Source of the DNA: Hydrogenophaga sp. 2FB
Lineage (GTDB): Bacteria; Pseudomonadota; Gammaproteobacteria; Burkholderiales; Burkholderiaceae_C
Direction of reading: 5' to 3'
NCBI RefSeq assembly: GCF_005503365.1
Contig: NZ_SCML01000061.1
Span: 1 to 37,705 of the forward strand
DNA: 37,705 nt
Shown here: positions 15,521 to 23,437 of the stretch, piece after piece
How positions within the stretch are numbered: the first letter of the stretch is position 1
Layout: the number at the start of each line of letters is the position of its first letter
Made by a program: the position numbers and the translations under genes
The notes under the pieces: generated by a model
What the model saw: only the letters and a program-made list of their open reading frames with translations
Told to the model about the DNA's origin: nothing
The model's database searches: none

Positions 15521-17722
15521 ATGGCACACATCCGCAGCCGCAAGCACAGCAAACCCGTCCACCTCCTGGCCCTTCTCGCCGCGTCCGTTCCCGCCGCCGG
15601 CATGGCGCAAACGACCACCACCCTGCCCACCGTGACGGTGAAGGAAGCGGCCGAGGTGCCGTACAAGGCCGACAAGTCGGCCAATGACAAGATCACCGCA
15701 CCGTTGGTCGACACGCCCAAGACGATCCAGATCATCAAGAAAGAAGTGCTGGAAGAGCAAGGCGCGGTCACGCTGATGGAGGCCCTGCGCAACACCCCCG
15801 GCATCACGATGCAGATGGGTGAGAACGGCAACACCTCGGCCGGCGATACGTTCCAGCTGCGCGGCTTCTCGCTGAACCAGAACACCTTTGTCGACGGCAT
15901 TCGCGACCTGGGTTCCGTCACGCGCGACACCTTCAACCTGGAACAGGTCGAAATCGTCAAGGGCGCCGCCGGTGCCGAAACCGGCCGTGGTGCCGCCTCT
16001 GGCTACCTCAACCTGATTTCCAAGCAGGCCCACCTGGGCGACGAATCCTCGGTCTCTGGCACGATCGGCACAGCCAGCCGCAAGCGCGCCACGATCGACC
16101 TGAACAAGCAACTGAGCGAAACCTCGGCCTTCCGTGTCAACGGCATGGTGCAGGACAGCGGCGTCGATGGCCGCGACTACGTGGAGAACACCGGTCAAGG
16201 CCTGGGCCTGTCGTATGTGACCGGCTTGAACACCCCCACCCGACTGCACCTGTACAGCCAGCACATCCGCCAGAAGAACGTGCCCGATGGCGGCATTCCT
16301 TCCATCGGTTTCGAAGGCTTCTACAACGCCAACGCCACAATCCGCGCCGGTGCGAAGGTTGACCGCGAGAACTACTACGGCAGCGTGAACGACCGCGAAA
16401 AGATCAGCGCTGACATGTTCACAGCCAAGATCGAACACGACCTGGGCCAAGGCACCACCGTGCGCAACATCACGCGCTTCGGCAAGAACCACAACGAGCG
16501 TGTGCTGACCGGTATCAACGCCATCAACGGCACGGCGGCACCGGCAGTGATCACCAATCCCGCCACGTGGGAGATCAGCCGCTCGCGCCAACGCGTCGAC
16601 CGCGAAAACACCATCCTGGCCAACCAGACCAGCATGAACACCGAATTCAGCGCGGGCGGCATGCAGCATTCGCTGGCCACTGGCGTGGAGATCATGCGCG
16701 AGACGTACAAAGATCGGTCATTCGCAACCACAGGTCTCACCATTCCCGCCGCCAACCTCTACAACCCGAACCCGTATCAGGCGATGGGCGTGCCTTTCGC
16801 CAGCGGCGTGGAAGACCACCGCAGCGTGAGCACGCTGGGCCTGTACGTGTTCGACACCGCCAAGCTCAACGAACAATGGTCGTTGAACGGTGGCCTGCGT
16901 CTGGACCGCTACAAGCTCAGAACCCGCGCATTCACGGCCACCGGCCTCAGCGACCTGGACGATTCGCGCAGCCTGGTGAGCTGGAGCATCGGCAGCGTGT
17001 ACAAGCCGGCTGAAAACGGCAGCATCTACGCGTCCTATGCCACGTCGTCCACGCCGCCCGGCACCGACGCGCCGCTCAGCACCGCTGTCGCCAACATCAA
17101 CAACCCGGCACTGGATCCGCAAAAAACCAATACCGTGGAACTGGGCACCAAGTGGGAGTTGCTCAACAAGCGCCTGAACGTGGCCGCCGCCGTGTTCCGC
17201 ACGGTGAACGACAACCAGACCAGCTACGACGCCATCAGCAACACGACGCAGCAGTTCGGCAAGACGCAAGTGCAAGGTATCGAGTTGTCCGCGGTCGGCC
17301 AGATCACCAACTTCTGGCAACTCACGGCCGGCCTGGCCAAGACCAGCACGAAGCAGATCGATCAGTTCTCCAGCACTGCCACCACGGACAGCGTGCGCTG
17401 GTCGCCCGACCTCACCTTCACGCTCTGGAACTCGTACCAGCTCGACAAGTGGACGTTCGGCCTCGGCGCGCGTTACACGTCCGAGCAAAAGCGTGTGATC
17501 ACGGCCGCCACCAACCTGGCGACGCAAAACGTGCCGAACATCCCGTCCTCCTGGGTGGCCGACGCTATGGTGGGCTACCAGTTCAACGACAAGGTGAGCG
17601 TGCGCCTGAACATCTACAACCTGTTCGACAAGGAATACCTCTCGGTGTTGAACAACGGTGGTTCGCGTCTGGCGCTGGGCGCACCGCGTTCTGCGGCCGT
17701 CACCGCCAACATCAAGTTCTGA
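15521..17722 (+). CDS. fiu: Catecholate siderophore receptor, Fiu/PiuA type, 733 aa
   Basis: This TonB-dependent receptor has a signal peptide (hydrophobic core about 11-24, cleavage near GMA|QT at 29), a TonB-box-like LPTVTVKE, and a plug whose wording closely follows E. coli Fiu: DTPKTIQIIKKEVLEEQGA, TLMEALRNTPGI, GDTFQLRGFS, VDGIRDLGSVTRDTFNLEQV and GAASGYLNLISKQ. The barrel retains QKNVPDGGIPSIG, also typical of Fiu, and ends in NIKF. Fiu/PiuA import ferric catecholates and monomeric dihydroxybenzoates. The start at 15521 has AAGGA upstream; the longer frame would add an implausible pre-signal extension. piuC follows immediately, the usual fiu-ybiX or piuA-piuC partnership. A Fur-like box precedes the gene. 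Confidence 0.93.
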   Translation: MAHIRSRKHSKPVHLLALLAASVPAAGMAQTTTTLPTVTVKEAAEVPYKADKSANDKITAPLVDTPKTIQIIKKEVLEEQGAVTLMEALRNTPGITMQMGENGNTSAGDTFQLRGFSLNQNTFVDGIRDLGSVTRDTFNLEQVEIVKGAAGAETGRGAASGYLNLISKQAHLGDESSVSGTIGTASRKRATIDLNKQLSETSAFRVNGMVQDSGVDGRDYVENTGQGLGLSYVTGLNTPTRLHLYSQHIRQKNVPDGGIPSIGFEGFYNANATIRAGAKVDRENYYGSVNDREKISADMFTAKIEHDLGQGTTVRNITRFGKNHNERVLTGINAINGTAAPAVITNPATWEISRSRQRVDRENTILANQTSMNTEFSAGGMQHSLATGVEIMRETYKDRSFATTGLTIPAANLYNPNPYQAMGVPFASGVEDHRSVSTLGLYVFDTAKLNEQWSLNGGLRLDRYKLRTRAFTATGLSDLDDSRSLVSWSIGSVYKPAENGSIYASYATSSTPPGTDAPLSTAVANINNPALDPQKTNTVELGTKWELLNKRLNVAAAVFRTVNDNQTSYDAISNTTQQFGKTQVQGIELSAVGQITNFWQLTAGLAKTSTKQIDQFSSTATTDSVRWSPDLTFTLWNSYQLDKWTFGLGARYTSEQKRVITAATNLATQNVPNIPSSWVADAMVGYQFNDKVSVRLNIYNLFDKEYLSVLNNGGSRLALGAPRSAAVTANIKF

Positions 17723-17753
17723 TCCCGACCTCCGCGTCAGAACACTACGATTG

Positions 17754-17781
17754 AAAAGGCCCGCCCCACGGCGGGCCTTTT
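17754..17781 (+). terminator. Intrinsic terminator after the Fiu-type receptor
   Basis: AAAAGGCCCGCC (17754-17765) pairs perfectly with GGCGGGCCTTTT (17770-17781) around CCAC, a 12-bp stem ending in a T tract. It lies between the receptor and piuC, so piuC either has its own promoter or depends on read-through. Confidence 0.88.
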
Positions 17782-17802
17782 CCCGTTTCAGGAATCCACG
17801 CC

Positions 17803-18483
17803 ATGTTGCTGCACATCCCCCAGGTACTCACACAGGCCGAAGTGGCTGACATCCGCCAGATGCTCGATACCCAAGGCTGGGTGGACGGCTTGCGCTCCAC
17901 CGGGCCGCAGGCGGCCAACGTCAAACGCAACCTGCAGCTCGACGCCGCGTCGCCCGTTTTCGCACCGCTATCTCAGCGCATCGCGCAGGCGCTGCAACGC
18001 CACCCGCTGTTCGTGTCCGCGGTGCTGCCCAACACCATGCTGCCGCCCATGTTCAACCGCTACGAAGGCGGCGGCACGTACGGCAACCACATCGACAACG
18101 CGATTCAGACCGACCGCTTCAGCGGACAGAAGGTGCGCACCGATGTGTCCACCACCGTCTTCCTGAGCGCCACCGACGAATACGAAGGCGGCGAGTTGAT
18201 CGTCGAAGACAGCTTCGGCACACACGAGATCAAGCTGGATGCGGGCGACGCGATCGTCTATCCCTCGACCAGTCTGCACCGCGTGGAACCCGTGACGAGT
18301 GGCGTGCGCGTGGCGTCGTTCCTCTGGACGCAAAGCCTGGTGCGCGATGCATGGCGGCGCTCGATGCTGTTCGAGCTCGACATGACCATCCTCAAATTGC
18401 GCAACCAGTTGGGTGATTCAGCGGAGGTGGTGGCGTTGACCGGCCACTACCACAAGCTTCTTCAGCAATGGGCGGAGACGTAG
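17803..18483 (+). CDS. piuC: Fe(II)/2-oxoglutarate-dependent PKHD-type hydroxylase PiuC (YbiX), 226 aa
   Basis: This cytoplasmic non-haem iron dioxygenase is typically paired with a catecholate receptor gene. The iron ligands are visible as His96 and Asp98 (GNHIDNA) and His159 (STSLHRVEPV), with Arg169 (GVRVASFLW) positioned to bind 2-oxoglutarate. The N-terminal MLLHIPQVLT and the FNRYEGGGTYG block are characteristic of the family, and length fits (about 225). The physiological substrate is not established for the family to my knowledge. It starts 21 bp after the terminator of the receptor gene. Confidence 0.95.
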   Translation: MLLHIPQVLTQAEVADIRQMLDTQGWVDGLRSTGPQAANVKRNLQLDAASPVFAPLSQRIAQALQRHPLFVSAVLPNTMLPPMFNRYEGGGTYGNHIDNAIQTDRFSGQKVRTDVSTTVFLSATDEYEGGELIVEDSFGTHEIKLDAGDAIVYPSTSLHRVEPVTSGVRVASFLWTQSLVRDAWRRSMLFELDMTILKLRNQLGDSAEVVALTGHYHKLLQQWAET

Positions 18484-18517
18484 GCCTCGCGCTGGGTGAA
18501 CCGCGCGACGTGCATTC

Positions 18518-18620
18518 CTCCTTCCCCTTTCTGGGGGAAGGCTGGGATGGGGGCACGCGCGCCGACCACATCACGTCAAACGCGCCCCCATCCCGCCCTT
18601 CCCCAGCGGGGGGAGGGAGC
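18518..18620. repeat. Interspersed inverted repeat (REP/MITE-like), 103 bp
   Basis: The left arm (18518-18554, CCTCCTTCCCC...GGGATGGGGGC) is approximately the reverse complement of the right arm (18581-18617, GCGCCCCCATCCC...GGGGGGAGGG), with about 26 bp between. Each arm also contains its own small CCTTCCCC/GGGGAAGG palindrome. Similar elements are scattered between genes in Comamonadaceae. It fills the 151-bp gap between the convergent piuC and reductase genes and may act as a transcription barrier. Confidence 0.7.
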
Positions 18621-18634
18621 CGATCCCCTCAGGA

Positions 18635-20026
18635 TCAATACACGTCGCGCCGGTAGCGACCTTCCGCCGCCAGTTCCTGCAACGCCTCTTCGCCCAGGAT
18701 CGTTTGCAACGCGTCATTGACCGCGCCAGCCATGCCTTCCAGACTGCCGCACACGTAGATCGCGGCGCCCTGCCCGACCCACTCCTTCACTTGCGCCGCA
18801 GATTCCGCCAACGCATGCTGCACATAGCGCCGCTCGGCCTGATCGCGCGAGAACACCCAGTCCACGCGGCTGAGCCACCCTTCTCGCTGCCACGCATCGA
18901 CCTCGCCGCGGTAGTGCGCGTCGCAATGCGCATTGCGCTCGCCGAACAGCAGCCACATGGGCGCCACAGCCGCATCGGACACGCCTTGCGCTGCCGCAAT
19001 GCGACCCCGCATGTGTCCACGCAAACCCGCCAGGCCCGTGCCGTTGCCGATCAGGATCAGTGGGCGACTGGCGTTGTCGCCGATGCGGAATCCGCCGTGC
19101 GCGCGCACGCGCAGCATGACGGTGTCGCCCGGCTGCGCGTCGTGCGTCAACCAGCCGGATGCCACACCCGGGCTGCCGTCGGCGCGGAGCGTCCGGCGCA
19201 CCAGCAAATGCACCGCGCCGTCCTGCGGCACCGAGGCAATCGAATAGTCGCGCGGCTCGCCCAGTGCCGTGGGCACTTCGACCTGCACCAGATCACCGGC
19301 CTGCCAGTCGGGCAACGCGGCGTCATCGACCGGCTCCAGTGCGAGGTGGTGCACCGGCTCGCCAGCACTGCCCGGGTTCAAGTGCGTGCGCAACTGCAGC
19401 CGCCACGTTTGCAGCGCAGGCGCCTCCCAATCGGGCAGATCGTTGGTGCCTGCCAGGTGGCCCAGGTGCTGGCGCCAGCGTTGCAAGGCTTCGGGGTCGC
19501 TCTTGTCAACCTCGATGCGCTCGAACAAGGCTTGCGCGCCGTGCTCCATGAGCCAGTGGTCCAGCGCGCGGCCGAAGCCGCAGAAGTTGGCGTAGGTCTT
19601 GTCGCCCAAGGCCAGCAGACCCACGTGCAGGTGCGACAGCGAAGCCCCCGCCGTGGCCATGACCTGGCGCGCGAACGCCACCGCGCTGTCGGGCGGGTCG
19701 CCCTCGCCGTAGGTGCTGGCGATGCACAACAAGCGATCGGCCTGCTGCAGATCCGCCAGGCTGATCTGGCTCAGCGGCGCGAGGCGCACCGGCACGCCGG
19801 CCGTGTGCAAAGCCTGCGCGGTTTGCAGCGCGAGTTCTTCGGCCTGACCGGTCTGGCTGGCGTAGGCCACCCACCAGGCGGGCACGCCGGGTGTGGCGGG
19901 CAACAGCGCGTCCACTCTTCGCTGCGCGGCGCGTTGGCGGCTGCGGTATTGCCACGAAAAAACGCCGCACATCAGCGCATAACAGAGCACCGTGGCCAGG
20001 GCATAGAGGATTTTTTCGGGAGTCAT
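18635..20026 (-). CDS. Membrane-anchored flavodoxin/FAD/NAD(P)H reductase (CysJ/CPR-like), 463 aa
   Basis: An N-terminal helix (about 6-25) anchors the protein. A flavodoxin domain follows (ASQTGQAEELA from 55, STYGEGDPP near 108, LGDKTYANFC), then a FAD-binding ferredoxin-reductase-like domain (RDYSIAS) and an NAD(P) domain (LILIGNGTGLAGLRG, IYVCGSLEGMA). This is the diflavin layout of sulfite-reductase alpha and cytochrome P450 reductase, but no sulfite reductase genes are near. ATG at 20026 overlaps the apbE stop (ATGA). Position at the end of a PepSY/DUF2271/DUF4198/ApbE operon suggests it passes NAD(P)H electrons into a membrane or periplasmic redox chain, perhaps ferric reduction; this is inferred. 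Confidence 0.9.
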   Translation of the reverse strand: MTPEKILYALATVLCYALMCGVFSWQYRSRQRAAQRRVDALLPATPGVPAWWVAYASQTGQAEELALQTAQALHTAGVPVRLAPLSQISLADLQQADRLLCIASTYGEGDPPDSAVAFARQVMATAGASLSHLHVGLLALGDKTYANFCGFGRALDHWLMEHGAQALFERIEVDKSDPEALQRWRQHLGHLAGTNDLPDWEAPALQTWRLQLRTHLNPGSAGEPVHHLALEPVDDAALPDWQAGDLVQVEVPTALGEPRDYSIASVPQDGAVHLLVRRTLRADGSPGVASGWLTHDAQPGDTVMLRVRAHGGFRIGDNASRPLILIGNGTGLAGLRGHMRGRIAAAQGVSDAAVAPMWLLFGERNAHCDAHYRGEVDAWQREGWLSRVDWVFSRDQAERRYVQHALAESAAQVKEWVGQGAAIYVCGSLEGMAGAVNDALQTILGEEALQELAAEGRYRRDVY

Positions 20027-21060
20027 TCTGCGAGTTCCTGCATCGCAGGGGTCAGGGTTTCGGTGAGTTGGCCGTCGCGCTCGCGCTGCACGAACAGCGC
20101 CGCGATGCCATGCGCCGAGGCCAGCGCCACGCCCTCTTCCCGCCCGAGCACGGTGAGCGCGGTGGACCAGGCATCGGCCCACAGGCACTCGGCGTGCAGC
20201 ACGCTGACCGATGCGAGACCATTGGCCAAGGGCCTGCCGGTGCGGGAATCGATGGTGTGCGGCCAACGCGCGCCATCGCGAACGAACACGCGGCGGTAAT
20301 CGCCCGAGGTGGCCACGCTCAGGCCATGCAGGGCCACGCGTGTGGTCGGCAGCGGGCGCTGCCCTTGTGCCACCGGCGGCGATTCCAGGTCGACCCACCA
20401 CGGTTGTCCACCCGGGCGCAGACCATGGCCGCGCAATTCGCCGCCCACGTCCACCAGCGTGTGCGGCAAGCCCATGGCGCTCAGGCGTTGCGACACGCGG
20501 TCCACCGCATAACCTTTGGCGATCGCCGAGAAATCCAGCAGAACACCACCGGGTTGGTGCGCCTGACTGTTCGCAGCGTCCCACCGCAGGGCGCGCCAGT
20601 CGACGCGCGCCAGAGCGTGCCGCACGGCCTCATCGGTGGGTGGTGCAAAACCAGGGTCGGTGTAACGCGGGCTCGGGCCAAAGCCCCACAGATTCACCAG
20701 CGCGCCCGCCGCCGGGTTGAACGCGCCGCCCGACACATCGGCCAGCCAGCACGCGGCTTGCAGCACCTCGGCCATGGCCTCGGGCACGGTGTGCTGCGTG
20801 CCCGCGGATGCGCGGTTGAAGCGGTCGAGATCGGAGCCCGGCAACCAGGCGCTCATCTGCTCGACGACCCGATCCAGCTCTTCCTGCACGCCCGCCTTCA
20901 CGCGCTCGGCAGACACCGCCGCGTGGTTCGTCGACCAGCGCACCTGCCACGTCGTGCCCATGGTCTGGCCATCGAGGCCGTGCACCTGCGCACCCAGCAC
21001 AGGCGCTGCGCCATTCAACGCCAGAGGCACCAGCACGCGGTTCATCAGAGGTCGGTCCAT
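20023..21060 (-). CDS. apbE: FAD:protein FMN transferase ApbE, 345 aa
   Basis: ApbE attaches FMN covalently to Thr/Ser of target proteins outside the cytoplasm. The MGTTWQV start of the domain, LLDFSAIAKGYAVD, VDVGGELRGHG and HTIDSRTGRPL are family signatures; the last includes the acidic metal/flavin-binding block. The N terminus is short and hydrophobic (VLVPLALNGAAPVLG) and may serve as a signal or anchor. Start choice is uncertain. The ATG at 21060 directly follows the T-run of a terminator, the ATG at 21045 (MNRVL) is equally possible, and the ATG at 21087 lies inside the terminator stem. A strong target candidate, the DUF2271 protein, is two genes upstream. Confidence 0.93.
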   Translation of the reverse strand: MDRPLMNRVLVPLALNGAAPVLGAQVHGLDGQTMGTTWQVRWSTNHAAVSAERVKAGVQEELDRVVEQMSAWLPGSDLDRFNRASAGTQHTVPEAMAEVLQAACWLADVSGGAFNPAAGALVNLWGFGPSPRYTDPGFAPPTDEAVRHALARVDWRALRWDAANSQAHQPGGVLLDFSAIAKGYAVDRVSQRLSAMGLPHTLVDVGGELRGHGLRPGGQPWWVDLESPPVAQGQRPLPTTRVALHGLSVATSGDYRRVFVRDGARWPHTIDSRTGRPLANGLASVSVLHAECLWADAWSTALTVLGREEGVALASAHGIAALFVQRERDGQLTETLTPAMQELAE

Positions 21061-21097
21061 GAAAAAAACAACCCCAGCCATCTGCATGGACTGGGGT
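21061..21097 (-). terminator. Intrinsic terminator/attenuator between the DUF4198 gene and apbE
   Basis: On the minus strand ACCCCAG pairs with CTGGGGT, extended inward by CCA/TGG after a bulged T, and is followed by TGTTTTTTTC. This is a good intrinsic terminator inside an otherwise close-packed operon. The apbE start codon lies immediately after the T-run, so downstream expression depends on read-through or an unseen promoter. Confidence 0.8.
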
Positions 21098-21118
21098 CTG
21101 TGGGGCAGTCCTGTTCGC

Positions 21119-22060
21119 TCAGTTCGGCAGCACTTCGAGCGTCAGGCTGTAGCCCGAGCGGCGCACGGGTTCGGCCAAGGTGCCGGCAGGGCCGGTGGGT
21201 GCGGGACGTGCTGCGGGCGCAGCACCCGGCGCGGCTACAGCGACGGGCGTGGCCATGGCACCACCGGCACCAGGACCACCTTGGCCGCCAGGGCCGCCCG
21301 CGCCCGGCGCACGCGGCGGCGCGACGTTGACCCAGTACATGCCAGCGGCCGGCCACTTGACCTTGATCTCGCCGTTCTTGTCGGTCTCCATGCGGATCTC
21401 GCCGAGGTCGCTGCGGTAGCGCAGGCCCGCCAGAATCACGGTGGCGCTGTACCCCGCGGCCGGCTTGCCGTTGTCCAGGAAACGGAAGGTGGCCGTCTCG
21501 CCGGCGACCAGGTCGTTCGGGTGCGTCACCGGCACCAGCTCGATGCCACGGCCCGTGGGCTTGAGCGCTTCGGTGGTGGGCTTGCCCGAGGTGACGAAGG
21601 TTTCCACGCGGTTTTGCGACTGGCTCACGCGCAGGTCTTCGGCGTTGGCCGGAATTTCCTTGGCCAGCGATTCGGCCGTGCCACGCAGGCGCTTGGTCTC
21701 GGTGCCAACCTTGAAGCTGGCGATGATGGCGTCGTTCACCAGTGCCAGGCGGTACGTGCCCTGCTTGTCCAGCTTCACGTCGAACATGCTGCGGTAGCGG
21801 CCCTTGGCCTGGTTCTGCGCTTCCACGGGCTGGCCATCGGGGCCGATCACGACGAGGTTGTCCAGGCCGGCGGCGTTGTGCTCGTAATAGAAGATGTCGT
21901 TGGAGACGGCAGCGTCGACGCTCACCCAGGGCTGTTGGGCCGAGTAGATGGTGCCCGAGGGCAGCAGCCAGGAGCGGTGGGCGTGCGCGGCCATGGGCAG
22001 CGTCATCGCCACGGCGGCGGCCAGGGTGAGCGCACGGGCGCGCAAGGAAGTGGTTTTCAT
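21119..22060 (-). CDS. DUF4198-family periplasmic protein, 313 aa
   Basis: A clear signal peptide ends AHA|H at residue 27, so the mature protein would begin HRSWLLPSGT. The N-terminal His and the following W/L pattern are typical of DUF4198/NikK-like proteins, which are linked to metal uptake. The C-terminal part contains an Ala/Pro/Gly-rich insertion (about 247-295, with GAGGPGGQGGPGAGG) inside an otherwise beta-sandwich-like sequence. ATG at 22060 has GGAGA upstream; a longer open frame without a signal peptide was not used. It sits 23 bp after the DUF2271 gene and belongs to the Fur-boxed redox operon. Its role (metal or siderophore binding near the membrane, or support of the FMN protein) is inferred. 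Confidence 0.85.
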   Translation of the reverse strand: MKTTSLRARALTLAAAVAMTLPMAAHAHRSWLLPSGTIYSAQQPWVSVDAAVSNDIFYYEHNAAGLDNLVVIGPDGQPVEAQNQAKGRYRSMFDVKLDKQGTYRLALVNDAIIASFKVGTETKRLRGTAESLAKEIPANAEDLRVSQSQNRVETFVTSGKPTTEALKPTGRGIELVPVTHPNDLVAGETATFRFLDNGKPAAGYSATVILAGLRYRSDLGEIRMETDKNGEIKVKWPAAGMYWVNVAPPRAPGAGGPGGQGGPGAGGAMATPVAVAAPGAAPAARPAPTGPAGTLAEPVRRSGYSLTLEVLPN

Positions 22061-22083
22061 GGTGAGGGTCTCCAGTCGGGTTC

Positions 22084-22599
22084 TCAGGGTTTGACGGTGA
22101 CGCTGATCGCGCCGAGTTCGTGTTCGCCTTTGGCTTGCGTCGTCGTGGCGGCTTTGGGTGGCCACACGAAAGGCACCTTCACCTGTTCACGCCCGCCCAC
22201 CTCGCGCGCGGCTTCGAGCACCAGGTTGTATTCACCCGGCGCCAGCTTGCCCAGCGAGGTGCTGTCGGCGAACTGCACGCTGTGTTCACCCGGCGCGCGC
22301 GTGGCGCCGCTCAGGCCATCGACCGGCATGCTGAGTTCGCGGCCGCTCTTGCGCCACCAGGCGCGCATGTCCTTGAGCCACTTCGTGCCCTCGTTGTTGC
22401 GCAGCTTGATGTCGTACCAGACCGCGAGGTTGCCCGCGAAGGCCTGGTCGGGCTTCTCGATCCAGATCGCCACATAAGGACGGTGGTACTCGGCCACGGC
22501 CAGGCGTGGAATTTCGACCTTGAGCGCCATGTCGGCGGCCATCGCCGGCCACGCAAGCGCGGCCGTGGACATGGCCGTGGCGTATCGAATCATCGTCAT
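22084..22599 (-). CDS. DUF2271-family periplasmic protein with probable FMN attachment site, 171 aa
   Basis: A signal peptide (cleavage near AMA|AD, residue 21) leads a ~150-residue domain matching DUF2271 in its RPYVAIWIEKPDQ, LAVWYDIKLRN and WWRKSGREL blocks. Residues 94-100 read DGLSGAT, which fits the ApbE flavinylation consensus D-G-x-(S/T)-G-A-(T/S) known from NqrC and RnfG; Thr100 would carry the FMN. apbE lies in the same operon. AAGGAG precedes the ATG. The protein is best read as a soluble or membrane-associated periplasmic flavoprotein electron carrier; the attachment itself is inferred from the motif. Confidence 0.85.
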   Translation of the reverse strand: MTMIRYATAMSTAALAWPAMAADMALKVEIPRLAVAEYHRPYVAIWIEKPDQAFAGNLAVWYDIKLRNNEGTKWLKDMRAWWRKSGRELSMPVDGLSGATRAPGEHSVQFADSTSLGKLAPGEYNLVLEAAREVGGREQVKVPFVWPPKAATTTQAKGEHELGAISVTVKP

Positions 22600-22629
22600 G
22601 GGAACGCAGCTCCTTCAGAAGTCAATCAA

Positions 22630-23304
22630 TCAATGGATGAACAGGATCACGAGCAGCAGCGGTATCACCAGCCCTGCGCCCACCACGGGCCAGACGGTGG
22701 GGCGGCTGGCCGCATGGAACTTGAGGATGAACAGGCCGGTGATGGAGAACACCAGGCAGGCCACCGAGAAGATGTCGAGGAACCACTTCCAGGCCAGACC
22801 GGTGTGGCGGCCCTTGTGCAGGTCGTTCAGATAGGAGATCCAGCCGCGGTCGGTGCGCTCGTATTCCACGGTGCCGGACTCGCGGTCGATGCGCAGCCAG
22901 GCGTCGCCACCCGGGCGTGGCAACGAGAGGTACACCTCTTCGGGCGACCACTCGGCGGCGCTGTCGGGCAGGCTCACATCCAGCGACTGCGCGAGCCAGC
23001 GGTGCAGGTCCGACGGCAAGACCGCTTCCTTCGGCTCATCGTCCTTGGGCGCGAGCGCGGTGACCAGTTCCGGCGGCAGTTGCGCTTCCTTCTGCTGCAC
23101 CTGCGGCTGGGCCGCGATGTCGGCCGCGTGGTTGAGGGTGATGCCCGTGAAAGCGAACAGCAGCATGCCGATCAGGCACAGCGCCGAACTGATCCAGTGC
23201 CACTGGTGCAGGGTCTTGAGCCAGTAGGCACGGTTGGACGCCGCCTGGGCAGCTGGAGGGTTCTTCACGGGTGGTGGACTGCACAAAAACGGTTCGGAAA
23301 ACAA
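22630..23304 (-). CDS. PepSY-type membrane protein, 224 aa
   Basis: Three membrane helices are visible (about 36-58, 168-190 and 203-223), with a periplasmic segment between the first two that resembles a PepSY domain (EEVYLSLPRPGGDAWLRID, GTVEYERT). His33, His36 and His59 flank the first helix, and His162 and His166 (LHKGRHTG) precede the second, suitable for haem or metal binding as in PepSY_TM ferric-reductase-like proteins. It is the first gene of the minus-strand redox operon, and a Fur-like box lies about 55-75 bp upstream. A role as membrane electron conduit to the DUF2271 flavoprotein or to ferric siderophores is inferred. The start at 23304 is the only upstream Met; the N terminus before residue 25 is poorly conserved in appearance. 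Confidence 0.85.
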   Translation of the reverse strand: MFSEPFLCSPPPVKNPPAAQAASNRAYWLKTLHQWHWISSALCLIGMLLFAFTGITLNHAADIAAQPQVQQKEAQLPPELVTALAPKDDEPKEAVLPSDLHRWLAQSLDVSLPDSAAEWSPEEVYLSLPRPGGDAWLRIDRESGTVEYERTDRGWISYLNDLHKGRHTGLAWKWFLDIFSVACLVFSITGLFILKFHAASRPTVWPVVGAGLVIPLLLVILFIH

Positions 23305-23358
23305 GGGCTTTCAGGGGCGCGCGTGCCGAACCATCTGCACACCCGCAAAAGCCTGCGA

Positions 23359-23379
23359 ATTATAACGATTCTCATTTAG
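23359..23379 (-). promoter_or_regulatory. Fur-like box upstream of the PepSY/DUF2271/ApbE operon
   Basis: ATTATAACGATTCTCATTT resembles a Fur box and lies about 55 bp before the PepSY gene. It predicts iron repression of the whole minus-strand redox operon. Confidence 0.7.
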
Positions 23380-23398
23380 AAGCTTGACCAAGGCGCTA

Positions 23399-23425
23399 CA
23401 AAAAAAGTTGAGCAGCGCCCTGCTC
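23399..23425 (-). terminator. Intrinsic terminator of the macAB-nodT operon
   Basis: On the minus strand GAGCAG-GGCG-CTGCTC is followed by AAC and seven T residues. It lies just after the NodT-type gene and separates the efflux operon from the redox operon. Confidence 0.8.
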
Positions 23426-23437
23426 TGCCAGCCTGAA

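Noticed and set aside
12827..17722. FecI/FecR-type sigma-factor regulation of the receptors
   Set aside because: No sigma or anti-sigma genes are present, and neither receptor shows an obvious N-terminal signalling domain before the TonB box.
18635..20026. Assimilatory sulfite reductase alpha subunit (CysJ)
   Set aside because: Domain layout is similar, but it has an N-terminal membrane anchor and no cysI or sulfate-assimilation genes; its neighbours are ApbE, DUF2271 and PepSY.
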